Shown: positions 1 to 7,374 of the stretch, piece after piece
Layout: the number at the start of each line of letters is the position of its first letter
How positions within the stretch are numbered: the stretch's first letter is position 1
Translations under genes and position numbers: made by a program
DNA from: Streptomyces sp. LUP30
GTDB taxonomy: Bacteria; Actinomycetota; Actinomycetes; Streptomycetales; Streptomycetaceae
Direction: 5' to 3'
Assembly (NCBI RefSeq): GCF_001746365.1
Contig: NZ_MJAJ01000018.1
Coordinates: 143,649-195,424, forward strand
DNA length: 51,776 nt
The notes under the pieces: generated by a model
Seen by the model: the letters and a program-made list of their open reading frames with translations, nothing else
Database searches by the model: none
Told to the model about the DNA's origin: nothing

Positions 1-112
1 TGGCCGCCGATGAGTCTGCCGCGGCTTGGGCGGGGCCCGTGAGGCCCACCAGTCCTGCCAGCGGGAGCAACAGGGTCGCGAACCCTGCCGCGGCTCTGTG
101 TCTGAAGCGCAT
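1..112 (-). CDS. N-terminus of a secreted protein, probably a GH18 chitinase (partial)
   Basis: Only the first 37 codons lie in the window. The start is the ATG read from base 112, with GAGGAGG about 8 bases upstream. The product begins with a classical signal peptide: an arginine-rich start (MRFRHR), a hydrophobic core (FATLLLPLAGLVGL) and an AQA cleavage site near residue 30, so it is exported. The mature protein is outside the window. Its promoter carries the paired direct repeats typical of Streptomyces chitinase genes, and in S. coelicolor I recall a GH18 chitinase (SCO5376) a few genes before the cobalamin adenosyltransferase. Chitinase is therefore an inference from promoter and synteny, not from the coding sequence; another extracellular hydrolase controlled by DasR is possible. 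Confidence 0.6.
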   Translation of the reverse strand, partial: MRFRHRAAAGFATLLLPLAGLVGLTGPAQAAADSSAA

Positions 113-174
113 CCTGCGCCTCCTCGGGGGGAGTTGGGGGGGCGTGACTGAGCCTTCACACCCACGGTGCCGCG

Positions 175-203
175 AGAATAGAAAGGTCTGGACCACAGGT
201 CAA
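175..203 (-). promoter_or_regulatory. Sigma-70-type promoter of the secreted-protein gene
   Basis: Read on the reverse strand, TTGACC (203-198) is followed by exactly 17 bases and then TATTCT (180-175), a near-consensus vegetative promoter. The predicted start lies about 55-60 bases before the ATG at 112. The -35 box sits in the spacer between two copies of a 12-base direct repeat, so a protein bound to the repeats would cover the -35 region, as in described Streptomyces chitinase promoters. Confidence 0.7.
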
Positions 204-216
204 TAGGTCTGGACCA
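184..216 (-). promoter_or_regulatory. Paired direct repeats resembling DasR (dre) sites
   Basis: The 12-mer TGGTCCAGACCT occurs twice on the reverse strand, at 216-205 and 195-184, 21 bases apart (two helical turns). Each copy is a near-palindrome close to the dre consensus for the GntR-family N-acetylglucosamine regulator DasR (TGGTCTAGACCA core). The pair flanks the -35 element. By analogy with known chitinase promoters it should mediate repression relieved in the presence of chitin-derived sugars. DasR binding is inferred; only the repeats are seen. Confidence 0.7.
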
Positions 217-526
217 GTGCGGGGCGATAAACCTCGGACCGCCCTCCGGGACGGGGCGGGCTCGGCGATCGGACGCCGGGTCACGGCCGGGGCGATCGGC
301 CCCTCCCCGGCCGCCACCGTACGGACCGCGGCCGGCAGTCTGCGGCCTCCGTGCTCTTCAGCGGAAAGCCGGCAGCGGCGGATGCTGTGCGCCGTCGGCG
401 TCACCCTCGTCGTCGCCGCGAGGTACACCCTCTTCCCGAGGAGGCGAGCGAAGGGTGAACCGGAGCGGGAACCGGCCAACCTGGGCCGGCCCTTCGATCG
501 TCCAGCCGTGCCCGGGTCGCACCCCG
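217..526. other. Non-coding stretch
   Basis: This lies between the chitinase-type promoter and the 3' end of the cobalamin adenosyltransferase gene. Open frames cross it on both strands but lack a ribosome-binding site, a sensible composition and any recognisable family. I see no convincing gene, RNA or repeat here. Confidence 0.5.
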
Positions 527-1099
527 TCAGCGTTCGCCGCCCGGCACCCACAGCACGTCGCCCGTGGCCTTGTTGGCCGTGCGGGCAAGGATGAAGAGGA
601 GGTCCGAGAGCCGGTTGAGGTAGGTCGCGGTCAGCGGGTTCATGACCTCGCCGTGCACCTCCAGCGCCGCCCAGGTGGAGCGTTCGGCCCGCCGGACGAC
701 CGTGCAGGCCTGGTGCAGCAGGGCCGCGCCCGGGGAGCCGCCGGGAAGGATGAACGACCGCAGCTTCTCCAGCCGCTCGTTGAAGCGGTCGCAGTCCGCC
801 TCCAGCCGGTCGACGTAGAACTGCTCGACCCGCAGCGGCGGGAACCCGGGGTTCTCCGTCACCGGCGTCGACAGGTCCGCGCCCACGTCGAACAGGTCGT
901 TCTGGACGCGGGTGAGGACCGCGACGAGCTCCTCGTCGAGCCCGCCCAGCGCGAGCGCCGTGCCGATCACCGCGTTCGCCTCGTTGGCGTCCGCGTACGC
1001 GGCGATCCGCAGGTCGGTCTTGGCGACCCGGCTCATGTCGCCGAGGGCGGTGGTGCCCTGGTCGCCGGTCCTGGTGTAGATGCGCGTCAGATTGACCAT
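527..1099 (-). CDS. PduO-type cob(I)alamin adenosyltransferase
   Basis: 190 aa, the usual length for the PduO/MMAB family, which transfers the adenosyl group of ATP to cob(I)alamin to make coenzyme B12 in the cytoplasm. The N-terminal ATP-binding motif is plain (TRTGDQGTTALG, residues 9-20), and the family's conserved C-terminal region GGSPGAALLHQACTVVRRAE is present. Adenosylcobalamin is the cofactor of methylmalonyl-CoA mutase, so the enzyme supports the same pathway as the epimerase and MeaB genes near 17-20 kb. The ATG at 1099 has no Shine-Dalgarno but a TAGATT hexamer ends 6 bases before it, so the mRNA is probably leaderless. It appears monocistronic. Confidence 0.93.
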   Translation of the reverse strand: MVNLTRIYTRTGDQGTTALGDMSRVAKTDLRIAAYADANEANAVIGTALALGGLDEELVAVLTRVQNDLFDVGADLSTPVTENPGFPPLRVEQFYVDRLEADCDRFNERLEKLRSFILPGGSPGAALLHQACTVVRRAERSTWAALEVHGEVMNPLTATYLNRLSDLLFILARTANKATGDVLWVPGGER

Positions 1100-1105
1100 G
1101 CCGCC

Positions 1106-1111
1106 AATCTA
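1106..1111 (-). promoter_or_regulatory. -10 box of a probable leaderless promoter (adenosyltransferase)
   Basis: TAGATT on the reverse strand, six bases before the ATG at 1099. No clear -35 or ribosome-binding site is visible. The spacing puts the transcription start on or next to the initiation codon. Confidence 0.55.
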
Positions 1112-1208
1112 GACCGTCCACGCCCATGCGTTCCGTTCCCTTCGTCACTGCCACGACCCTGGGGTCAGTTCAGGGCCAATCGGTGGGAATCGGACAGGAA
1201 TTGACGAC

Positions 1209-1259
1209 GTGACCGGCGTCTCACGCCCTGAGACGTGAAACGCGTTACTAACCGGTCAC
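1209..1259. repeat. Nested inverted repeat
   Basis: Outer arms GTGACCGG (1209-1216) and CCGGTCAC (1252-1259) are perfect complements. Inside is a perfect 7-base stem, CGTCTCA (1217-1223) and TGAGACG (1229-1235), with a CGCCC loop. The arms are dyad-symmetric, so it could be an operator pair or a structured RNA. It lies over 300 bases before the STAS start. Function unknown. Confidence 0.5.
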
Positions 1260-1563
1260 ACAGCGCCTCGCGACCGCTAATCTCCGGCCGAGAGGCACAC
1301 GGACAGGTGCAGGGACGGGCAACCGGACAGGCGACCGGAACGGCTGCGCCGGATGGTTGAACGCCGGTGACATCGGACGCGTGAGCGGGCAGGGCTTCTA
1401 CAGGCGCACACCGCACAGGCCCCACGGGCCTCACCCCTGCGGGTGAATTCGGTATCGGTTCGCTCACAGACGGCAACCTCCGGCCGCTTCACGCAGTCAG
1501 AGGATGCAACGCACGACCGGACATCACACCGCGGAGCACGAGACGCACGCTTAGGGGAGCGCT

Positions 1564-1887
1564 ATGCACATCAGGGGCGACCACGTCGAGCTGGTCGTCG
1601 GGGGCCGCCTCGACGTCCGCAGCGCGGCGGACGCCCGTACGGCCCTGCACACGGCCGTCGACGACGGAGACGGCGACCTCGTGCTCGACCTGTCCGAACT
1701 GGATTCCTGGGACGCCACCGGACTCGGCGTCATCATGGGCGTCCATCGACGGGCGGGCCGCTGCGGCCGACGGCTGGTGCTGCGTGGCGTACCGCCGCAG
1801 ATGCAACGCCTGCTGGTGGCCACCCGGCTGCACCGCATCCTCGCGATCGAGGGCGGCATCGGCGTGGAATCGCTGCCCCGGGTGTGA
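1564..1887 (+). CDS. STAS-domain anti-sigma factor antagonist
   Basis: 107 aa, a single STAS domain of the SpoIIAA/RsbV type. Such proteins bind and neutralise anti-sigma kinases in their unphosphorylated state. The conserved loop reads LDSWDATGLGVIMG (residues 46-59). In the DSSG-type motif the phosphorylatable residue is usually serine; here the equivalent is threonine 52 (D50-A-T52-G). Threonine could still be phosphorylated. AGGGGAG lies about 6 bases before the ATG. No anti-sigma kinase or sigma gene is adjacent, so the partner is elsewhere. A hairpin follows at 2012-2040. Family assignment is firm; the regulated pathway is unknown. Confidence 0.88.
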   Translation: MHIRGDHVELVVGGRLDVRSAADARTALHTAVDDGDGDLVLDLSELDSWDATGLGVIMGVHRRAGRCGRRLVLRGVPPQMQRLLVATRLHRILAIEGGIGVESLPRV

Positions 1888-2011
1888 CCGGAGAGGGCCG
1901 TGGCCTGCGCGGGAAACGCGTGACGGGCGCAATCCTCACGAGACGGTGACGCTTCGGGCGGCGTGGCACCCCGGGCTGTCGTAGATGCTGTGCGAAGGTT
2001 TACGGTTCGTC

Positions 2012-2040
2012 TGCCCGCTGCTTTCAGCCTCGAGCGGGCA
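2012..2040 (+). terminator. Hairpin after the STAS gene
   Basis: TGCCCGCT (2012-2019) and AGCGGGCA (2033-2040) form a perfect 8-base stem with a 13-base loop. There is no U-tract. It could end the STAS transcript or lie in the leader of the following ATPase gene. Confidence 0.4.
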
Positions 2041-2120
2041 CCGGACCAGAAGCGACAGCGCAGTGTGCAGCAAGGCCGGGAGGGGCTACCGCCACACGAC
2101 GCTTTTGGGGGCTCGAACCT

Positions 2121-4631
2121 ATGGACCCGAACCCGCGGGGACCTGAGGAGTACGGCCATGACGGCGACGGGAAAGCGCCGCGTCCGCGCCCTTCCAGGGA
2201 TCCCCTCACGCCCGACTTCGGCCAGCACCAGCCGGCCCAGGCCCGCACGGTGCGGCTCGTCGTCGGCGAACATCTGCTCACCGTCAACCCGGTGGACGGC
2301 AGCGAGATAGAACGGCGGCCGCCCGGGGCGCAGGAGACCGAGCGGCCCGTCAACCGCACGCCCGAGCAGCGCGCCGAGACCGAGCGCGCCGCCCGGCCGC
2401 CCGCCCCCGCCGGACCGGCCCGCCCCCCGTGGCCGCTCCAGGGCCGCCAGGACGAACGCGAACAACTGGTCCGCCTGCTCGCCCGCGGCCGCTCCGTCCG
2501 CGTCACCGGGGCCCCCGGCTCCGGCCGCACCAGCCTCCTCGACCTCGTCGCCGAGGACTGCGAGGACCTCGCCCCCGACGGCGTCGTCCGCCTCTCCGGC
2601 TTCGGCCGCACCGCGTCCGACCTGCTGCACGACCTCTTCCACGCCGTCCACGACGCCCCCCGGCACCGTCCCGAGGACGACGAACTGCGCGCCCTCGTCC
2701 GGGAGGTCGGCGCGGTCGTCGTCGTCGACGACCTCGACCTCGGCGGCGCCGACCTCGACGAACTGCTCGACGCGACGCCCGAATGCGCCTTCCTGCTCGG
2801 CGCCGCCCCGGACGCCCCGGCGCCCTCCGCGGAGTCCGCAGTCGAGGAGGTCGTCCTCACCGGGCTCGACCGCGCGGGCGGCGTCGAGGTCATCGAGCAG
2901 GCGGTGGGCCGGGTCCTCACCGAGGAGGAGGCCAACTGGGCCGGCGACCTCTGGTTCGAGTCCGAGGGCCTGCCGTTGCGGTTCGTCCAGGCCGGGGCCC
3001 TGCTCTCGCAGCGCGACCGGCTGCGGGCCGACGCCGACGCCGTGGACGCCTTCGGCGTCTTCGAGGACGCCCGGCCGCGCCCCGGCGCGGCGGACGCCGT
3101 CGCCGGAGCCGGCGAGGCGGAGGAGATACCCCTGCCCTCGCTCGGCGAGGCCGCCGCGCCCGCGCCGCTGCTCGCCGCCCGCCTCAGCGCCTCCGCCCGC
3201 GCCGCACTGCGCTTCGCCGTCGCCCTCGGCGGCGAGGTCCCGCACCAGGCCCATCTGCCCGCCCTGGTCGGCGACACCCACGCCGACTCGGCCCTCGGGG
3301 AACTGGCCGCCTGCGGACTCGTCACCCCGGTCGGCACCCGCTACCGTCTCGCCGCCGGAGTCCAGACCCAGCTGGAGGCCGCCGGATACGCCGACGACGT
3401 CGAGGCCCGCGTCCGGACCGCCGCCCAGCACTACGCCTGGTGGGCAGGACATCCCTCGGTCACGCCGGAGCGGGTGTGCGCCGAGGCCGACGCCGTGCTC
3501 GCCGCCCTCGCCGCCGTCGTCCCCGGCACCACCCGCCCCGACGAGGGCGAGGAGGCCACCGCGGTCCAGCTCGCCCGCACCGCCGCGCCCGCGTTCGCCG
3601 CGGGCCTGCACTGGCGCGCCTGGGAGAGCGCCCTGCACGAGGGCGCCGAAGCCGCCCGCATGGCCGGCGAGTCCGCCGACCGCGCCTACTTCCACCACGA
3701 ACTGGGCGTCCTCGCCCTGTGCACCGGCGACCTCGACCGCGCCCGCTCCGAGCTGGAGGCCTCCCTCGCCCTGCGCGGGGTCATCGCCGACAAGCGGGGA
3801 ACCGTGGCCGGCCGCCGTGCCCTCGCCCTGGTCGCCGACGCCTGCGGCGACATACCCGGCCTGCTGACGGCGACGGCCGACGAGGAGACGCCCCACGCCC
3901 GGCAGGAGGAGCCGGCGTCCCCGTCGCGCGCCGTCCAGGCGGCGCTCCCGTCCTTCCCGCCGGAGGCCGAGACCGTCGTCGCCCGCCGCGAGCCGCCGCA
4001 CCCGCCGGCCCGGCACCACCGCGCCGGTCTGCGGGGCCTGGCCCGGCGCAACCTCGTCGCGGCAGGGGCGGGCGCGCTGCTCGTCGCCGTGCTGGGCACG
4101 GTGGTCACGCTCGGCGCCACCTCCGACAACGACGCCCACAACCCCTCCGACCGGGTGGGCGTCAACCCGACCGCCGACGCCGGCCAGAACGGCGACGACC
4201 CGAACTCCGGCGCCCCCGGCGACGGCGGAGCGTCCTCCGGCACCGGCGAGGCGACCAGCAGGCCGACCGACCCCGGCCCGGACGGCACGATGGGCACCTC
4301 GGACGACCCCTCGCCCACCGGGTCGGCCGAACCGTCCCCGGACGCCAGCGGGTCGCCCGGCCCCGGACACGGGGGCACGCCGTCCGGCACGCCCAAGCCC
4401 TCCTCGTCGCCCAGCCCGAGCTCGAAGCCCTCGTCCTCGCCGTCGGCCTCGTCGTCCCCGTCGTCGTCGCCGAGCGGCTCTTCCTCGCCGACCACGTCGC
4501 CCTCGGCGAGCGGCACGCCGACCGGCAGCAGCTCCCACTCGGCGAGCAGCTCGATGTCGTCCTCGCCGGGCAGTTCCCTCACCTCCGCCGGGGGCACCGG
4601 CGCGCCGGTCTCGCCGGATCAGGTGATCTGA
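2121..4631 (+). CDS. Large membrane-anchored P-loop ATPase with Ser/Pro-rich tail
   Basis: 836 aa. After a charged, proline-rich N-terminus comes a P-loop NTPase domain: Walker A GAPGSGRTS (residues 130-138, arginine where lysine is usual) and a Walker B strand VVVVDDLDL (about 199-207). An alpha-helical region follows (about 270-600), suggestive of the regulatory part of STAND/LuxR-type ATPases. One transmembrane segment lies near residues 643-668 (NLVAAGAGALLVAVLGTVV), and then about 165 residues made almost only of Ser, Pro, Gly, Thr, Asp and Ala. The tail would be outside the membrane and the ATPase inside. Homologues are usually called ATP/GTP-binding protein; function is unknown. It is alone in its transcription unit and ends at a strong bidirectional hairpin. 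Confidence 0.85.
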   Translation: MDPNPRGPEEYGHDGDGKAPRPRPSRDPLTPDFGQHQPAQARTVRLVVGEHLLTVNPVDGSEIERRPPGAQETERPVNRTPEQRAETERAARPPAPAGPARPPWPLQGRQDEREQLVRLLARGRSVRVTGAPGSGRTSLLDLVAEDCEDLAPDGVVRLSGFGRTASDLLHDLFHAVHDAPRHRPEDDELRALVREVGAVVVVDDLDLGGADLDELLDATPECAFLLGAAPDAPAPSAESAVEEVVLTGLDRAGGVEVIEQAVGRVLTEEEANWAGDLWFESEGLPLRFVQAGALLSQRDRLRADADAVDAFGVFEDARPRPGAADAVAGAGEAEEIPLPSLGEAAAPAPLLAARLSASARAALRFAVALGGEVPHQAHLPALVGDTHADSALGELAACGLVTPVGTRYRLAAGVQTQLEAAGYADDVEARVRTAAQHYAWWAGHPSVTPERVCAEADAVLAALAAVVPGTTRPDEGEEATAVQLARTAAPAFAAGLHWRAWESALHEGAEAARMAGESADRAYFHHELGVLALCTGDLDRARSELEASLALRGVIADKRGTVAGRRALALVADACGDIPGLLTATADEETPHARQEEPASPSRAVQAALPSFPPEAETVVARREPPHPPARHHRAGLRGLARRNLVAAGAGALLVAVLGTVVTLGATSDNDAHNPSDRVGVNPTADAGQNGDDPNSGAPGDGGASSGTGEATSRPTDPGPDGTMGTSDDPSPTGSAEPSPDASGSPGPGHGGTPSGTPKPSSSPSPSSKPSSSPSASSSPSSSPSGSSSPTTSPSASGTPTGSSSHSASSSMSSSPGSSLTSAGGTGAPVSPDQVI

Positions 4632-4644
4632 GCGCACGGACACA

Positions 4645-4690
4645 CGAAAACGGGCCGGACTCCCCGGAAAGGGAGTCCGGCCCGTTTTCG
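4645..4690. terminator. Bidirectional terminator between the ATPase gene and nucS
   Basis: A perfect 20-base stem, arms 4645-4664 and 4671-4690 (CGAAAACGGGCC... / ...GGCCCGTTTTCG), with a 6-base CGGAAA loop. The A-run at one base and T-run at the other serve both converging genes. Confidence 0.92.
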
Positions 4691-4710
4691 TCGTCCGCGC
4701 GCGGGCGGGG

Positions 4711-5382
4711 TCAGAACAGGCGCAGCTTGTCGTCCTCGATGCCGCGCAGGGCGTTGTAGTCGAGGACGGTGCATCCGATGCCGCGGTCCGTGGCCAGCAC
4801 GCGGGCCTGGGGCTTGATCTCCTGGGCGGCGAAGACGCCGCGCACCGGCGCGAGATGCGGGTCGCGGTTCAACAGCTCCAGGTAGCGGGTGAGTTGCTCG
4901 ACCCCGTCGATCTCGCCGCGCCGCTTGATCTCGACCGCGACGGTCCGCCCTTCCGCGTCCCGGCACAGGATGTCGACCGGGCCGATGGCGGTCATGTACT
5001 CGCGGCGGATGAGGGTGTAGCCCTCGCCGAGGGTCTCGATGCGGTCGGCGAGCAGCTCCTGGAGGTGCGCTTCCACGCCGTCCTTGATCAGGCCGGGATC
5101 GACGCCCAGTTCGTGCGACGAGTCGTGGAGGATCTCCTCCATCGTGATGATGAGCTTCTCGCCGCCCTTGTTGACGACGGTCCACACGCCCTCCTCGTCG
5201 CCCGCCCCCTCCTTGAGGGTGCAGGGCGGCGACATCCAGTTCAGGGGCTTGTAGGCCCGGTCGTCCGCATGGATCGAGACGCTGCCGTCCGCCTTCACCA
5301 GGATGAGACGGGGGGCGGAGGGGAGATGGGCGGTGAGCCGGCCGGCGTAGTCGACGGAGCACCGGGCGATGACGAGACGCAT
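4711..5382 (-). CDS. nucS: Mismatch-specific endonuclease NucS (EndoMS)
   Basis: 223 aa. NucS replaces MutS/MutL in most Actinobacteria and archaea: it cuts both strands at mismatches such as G-T and so keeps mutation rates low. The C-terminal RecB-like nuclease domain shows GPVDILCRD (D137) and VAVEIKRRG (E151, K153), the D...ExK catalytic set. The last residues, EDDKLRLF, resemble the C-terminal clamp-binding motif by which actinobacterial EndoMS contacts the DNA polymerase sliding clamp. I chose the ATG at 5382 (MRLVIARCSVDYAG) because homologues begin there and a TAGCGT box lies just upstream; a longer frame to 5517 looks non-coding. Confidence 0.95.
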   Translation of the reverse strand: MRLVIARCSVDYAGRLTAHLPSAPRLILVKADGSVSIHADDRAYKPLNWMSPPCTLKEGAGDEEGVWTVVNKGGEKLIITMEEILHDSSHELGVDPGLIKDGVEAHLQELLADRIETLGEGYTLIRREYMTAIGPVDILCRDAEGRTVAVEIKRRGEIDGVEQLTRYLELLNRDPHLAPVRGVFAAQEIKPQARVLATDRGIGCTVLDYNALRGIEDDKLRLF

Positions 5383-5390
5383 GGGGCGCA

Positions 5391-5396
5391 ACGCTA
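5391..5396 (-). promoter_or_regulatory. -10 box of a probable leaderless nucS promoter
   Basis: TAGCGT on the reverse strand, 8 bases before the nucS ATG at 5382. The bases next to the ATG (GCGCCCC) are not a ribosome-binding site. Together these point to a leaderless or almost leaderless mRNA. Confidence 0.5.
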
Positions 5397-5646
5397 TCCG
5401 ACGCCCCCGCCCCCAAGCGATTCGCCCTGGAAAAAGATCGTTCGACGGGCGACCGACCGTGGCCGATAGTGTGCCCAACCGGGGTTCCCTATGTGCCCAT
5501 TCTCCTGGTGCGGTCACCGTCCGTTGCCTACCGTAGTGAACGGGAGGTCGCGATGCGTGTACTCAGCGTGTGCGGTGTTTCGGCATGCGGACTCCCTTTC
5601 CCTGTCCGGCAACCCCTGTTGTTCCGGGGGTGCGAGAGGAGTACCC

Positions 5647-6039
5647 ATGTCGCTCGACGTCTCACCGGCCCTACTCGAACAGGCCGAGCGAGGCGAGGTC
5701 GACGAAGCAGAATTCGTCGACTGCGTCCGGACCTCCCTGCCCTACGCATGGGAGATGGTCAGCTCCCTGGTGGCCCAGCTGAAGGTGGACGGCGGAGACT
5801 TCGCCGACAACCAGACGCCCCCGCCGGACGAGCAGGCGCGCGGGCAGTTGCTGCGCGCACTCGCGAGTGACGCCATACGCGGTGCGCTGCAGCGGCACTT
5901 CGGTGTGCGGCTGGCCTTCCAGAACTGCCACCGGGTGGCGGTGTTCCCGTTGGACTCGGCTGTCGACGAGAAGCTCAGCCGCTTCACCTCGGTCCGTAGC
6001 CAGTTGCTGAACCAGTCCCCGGAATTCCGGGACTGCTGA
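5647..6039 (+). CDS. Conserved actinobacterial protein, SCO5389-like
   Basis: 130 aa (MSLDVSPALLEQAERGEVDE...). The ATG at 5647 follows GAGAGGAG at a good distance, whereas upstream in-frame starts have no such signal and would lie in the promoter region. The protein is acidic and helical, with no transmembrane segment or signal peptide, and contains FVDCVRTSLPYAWEMVSSLV and a C-terminal RSQLLNQSPEFRDC. It matches the conserved Streptomyces protein that follows nucS (SCO5389 by memory of synteny). No enzyme motif is visible and I do not know its function. It converges on the monooxygenase gene, with a hairpin between them. Confidence 0.85.
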   Translation: MSLDVSPALLEQAERGEVDEAEFVDCVRTSLPYAWEMVSSLVAQLKVDGGDFADNQTPPPDEQARGQLLRALASDAIRGALQRHFGVRLAFQNCHRVAVFPLDSAVDEKLSRFTSVRSQLLNQSPEFRDC

Positions 6040-6057
6040 ACCTGTGAGGCTGTCGCT

Positions 6058-6100
6058 TGCCGCTCCTGACGCGGGAGGTTCCACAGACACGGGAGCGGCA
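6058..6100. terminator. Hairpin between converging genes
   Basis: TGCCGCTCC (6058-6066) pairs with GGAGCGGCA (6092-6100), a perfect 9-base stem with a 25-base interior. It sits between two converging genes and probably terminates both. Confidence 0.55.
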
Positions 6101-6123
6101 GGCCTCGTGGTCGGCTGGGCTGT

Positions 6124-7152
6124 TCACCGGAGGTGGGGGAGCACCTCCGAGCCCAGCCGCCGCACGTTCTCCTCCGTGGCCGCGAGGTCGCCGGAGCCCT
6201 CGACGAGCAGGGCGAAGCGTGAGATGCCGGTCCGCTCGCTGGTCGCCGTGAGGCGGTCGACGCACAAGCGGGGGGTGCCCACCGGGTGCAGCCCGCAGAG
6301 CAGTTCGGTGTACGCCACCGGGTCCCGCATGCTGCGGGCTCGGCCGTCCACCGTCACATGGGCGTCCAGGCCCTGCTTCAGCCAGCCCGGCATCGCCTTC
6401 ACCAAGGTCTCCACCGCGTCCGTGCGCCGGTCCGCGATCTGGCAGACGCCCGCCGAGACGTGCGCCGCGGCGCGGATCTCGTCCCCGGAGCGCCCGGCGG
6501 CTCGCGCGCAGCGCCGCCACTGGGCGACCATCTCGGCCTTCTCCTCGTCCCCGACGTGCATCCCGAGCAGCATCGGCAGCCCGCGCTCGGCGGCCAGCCG
6601 TACGCTCGCCGGCGAGGTGCACGCCACGACGACCTCCGGCCCCGCCGTGTCGGTCAGAGCCTCCGACGGCCTGGGCACCACCGGGACTTCGCGGAAGTGG
6701 AAGCGCTCGCCGTCCGCTCCCACCGAGGGCTCGCGCAGCCAGCGCACCAGCAGATCGAGTGATTCCGGGAACCCCCGCTCGTACGCCTGCAGACCCGAGC
6801 CGAACACCTCCAGGTCGACCCACGGCCCGCCGCGGCCCACGCCCAGCGAGAAACGGCCGCCGCTCGTCAGGTGCAGCAGCGCGGCCTGTTCGCCGAGCGC
6901 CACGGGATGGACGGTGGGCAGTACGCTGACCGCCGTGCCGACCCGGATGCGCCGGGTGCGGCCCAGCAGCAGCGCCGCCAGCGTGACCGCCGACGGGCAC
7001 GTGCCGTACGGCACGAAGTGGTGCTCGGCCAGCCAGACCGAGTCCAGGCCCGCCTCCTCGGCCACCTCGGCGGAGCGGACGGCGCGGTGCAGCGCCTCAC
7101 CCTGGCCCTGGCCGGGGAACTGGGCTCCCAACACGAAACTTCCGACACGCAT
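6124..7152 (-). CDS. Luciferase-like (LLM class) flavin-dependent monooxygenase
   Basis: 342 aa, a bacterial-luciferase-like TIM barrel expected to use reduced FMN or F420. Typical sequences are visible: AEEAGLDSVWLAEHHF near residue 35, RIRVGTAVSVLPTVHPV near residue 70 and GRFSLGVGRGG near residue 100. The substrate cannot be read from the sequence. MRVGSFVLGAQF is the usual family N-terminus and has AGGA 6 bases upstream; a second ATG two codons earlier at 7158 is equally well placed (AAGGA). No cofactor-recycling gene is adjacent. It appears to be transcribed alone. Confidence 0.88.
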   Translation of the reverse strand: MRVGSFVLGAQFPGQGQGEALHRAVRSAEVAEEAGLDSVWLAEHHFVPYGTCPSAVTLAALLLGRTRRIRVGTAVSVLPTVHPVALGEQAALLHLTSGGRFSLGVGRGGPWVDLEVFGSGLQAYERGFPESLDLLVRWLREPSVGADGERFHFREVPVVPRPSEALTDTAGPEVVVACTSPASVRLAAERGLPMLLGMHVGDEEKAEMVAQWRRCARAAGRSGDEIRAAAHVSAGVCQIADRRTDAVETLVKAMPGWLKQGLDAHVTVDGRARSMRDPVAYTELLCGLHPVGTPRLCVDRLTATSERTGISRFALLVEGSGDLAATEENVRRLGSEVLPHLR

Positions 7153-7374
7153 GGACATTCCTGCTTCCTTGGCTCCGACACGGAGCTCCCCCACCGGGCA
7201 TAACCGTCCGACACGTGCCGAGGACACGGCCTGGCGGAGAGATTTGCGGATTGTCTGCAGAATGCGGCGTCCGGCAGGGTGACTTGCGGGGACGGCTGCC
7301 CTACGGGTGCCCCGGTCCGGGCCGCGTACGCTGGACGCCGAGCCCGCTTCCCGCAGAGCCCCGTGAGGTGTCCC

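Larger units (their letters stand above)
1100..1563. other. 464-base intergenic region with a nested inverted repeat
   Basis: No credible gene is visible between the leaderless adenosyltransferase start and the STAS gene. The region holds a nested inverted repeat at 1209-1259: outer arms GTGACCGG/CCGGTCAC and an inner hairpin CGTCTCA-cgccc-TGAGACG. It must contain the promoter of the STAS gene at 1564, which I could not place with confidence. Confidence 0.5.

Noticed and set aside
1551..4643. A 1030-codon open frame antisense to the membrane ATPase gene
   Set aside because: It is a by-product of extreme GC bias opposite a real gene; composition is Gly/Arg/Ala repeats and no family or start signal is seen.
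4711..5517. Longer NucS with a 45-residue N-terminal extension
   Set aside because: Homologues begin at MRLVIARCSVDYAG and the extension lies over the predicted promoter.
5553..5870. Small forward frame starting MRVLSVCGVSACG before the SCO5389-like gene
   Set aside because: It has an upstream GGGAGG but overlaps the better-supported gene in another frame and turns into Arg-rich nonsense; a short leader peptide cannot be excluded but is not supported.
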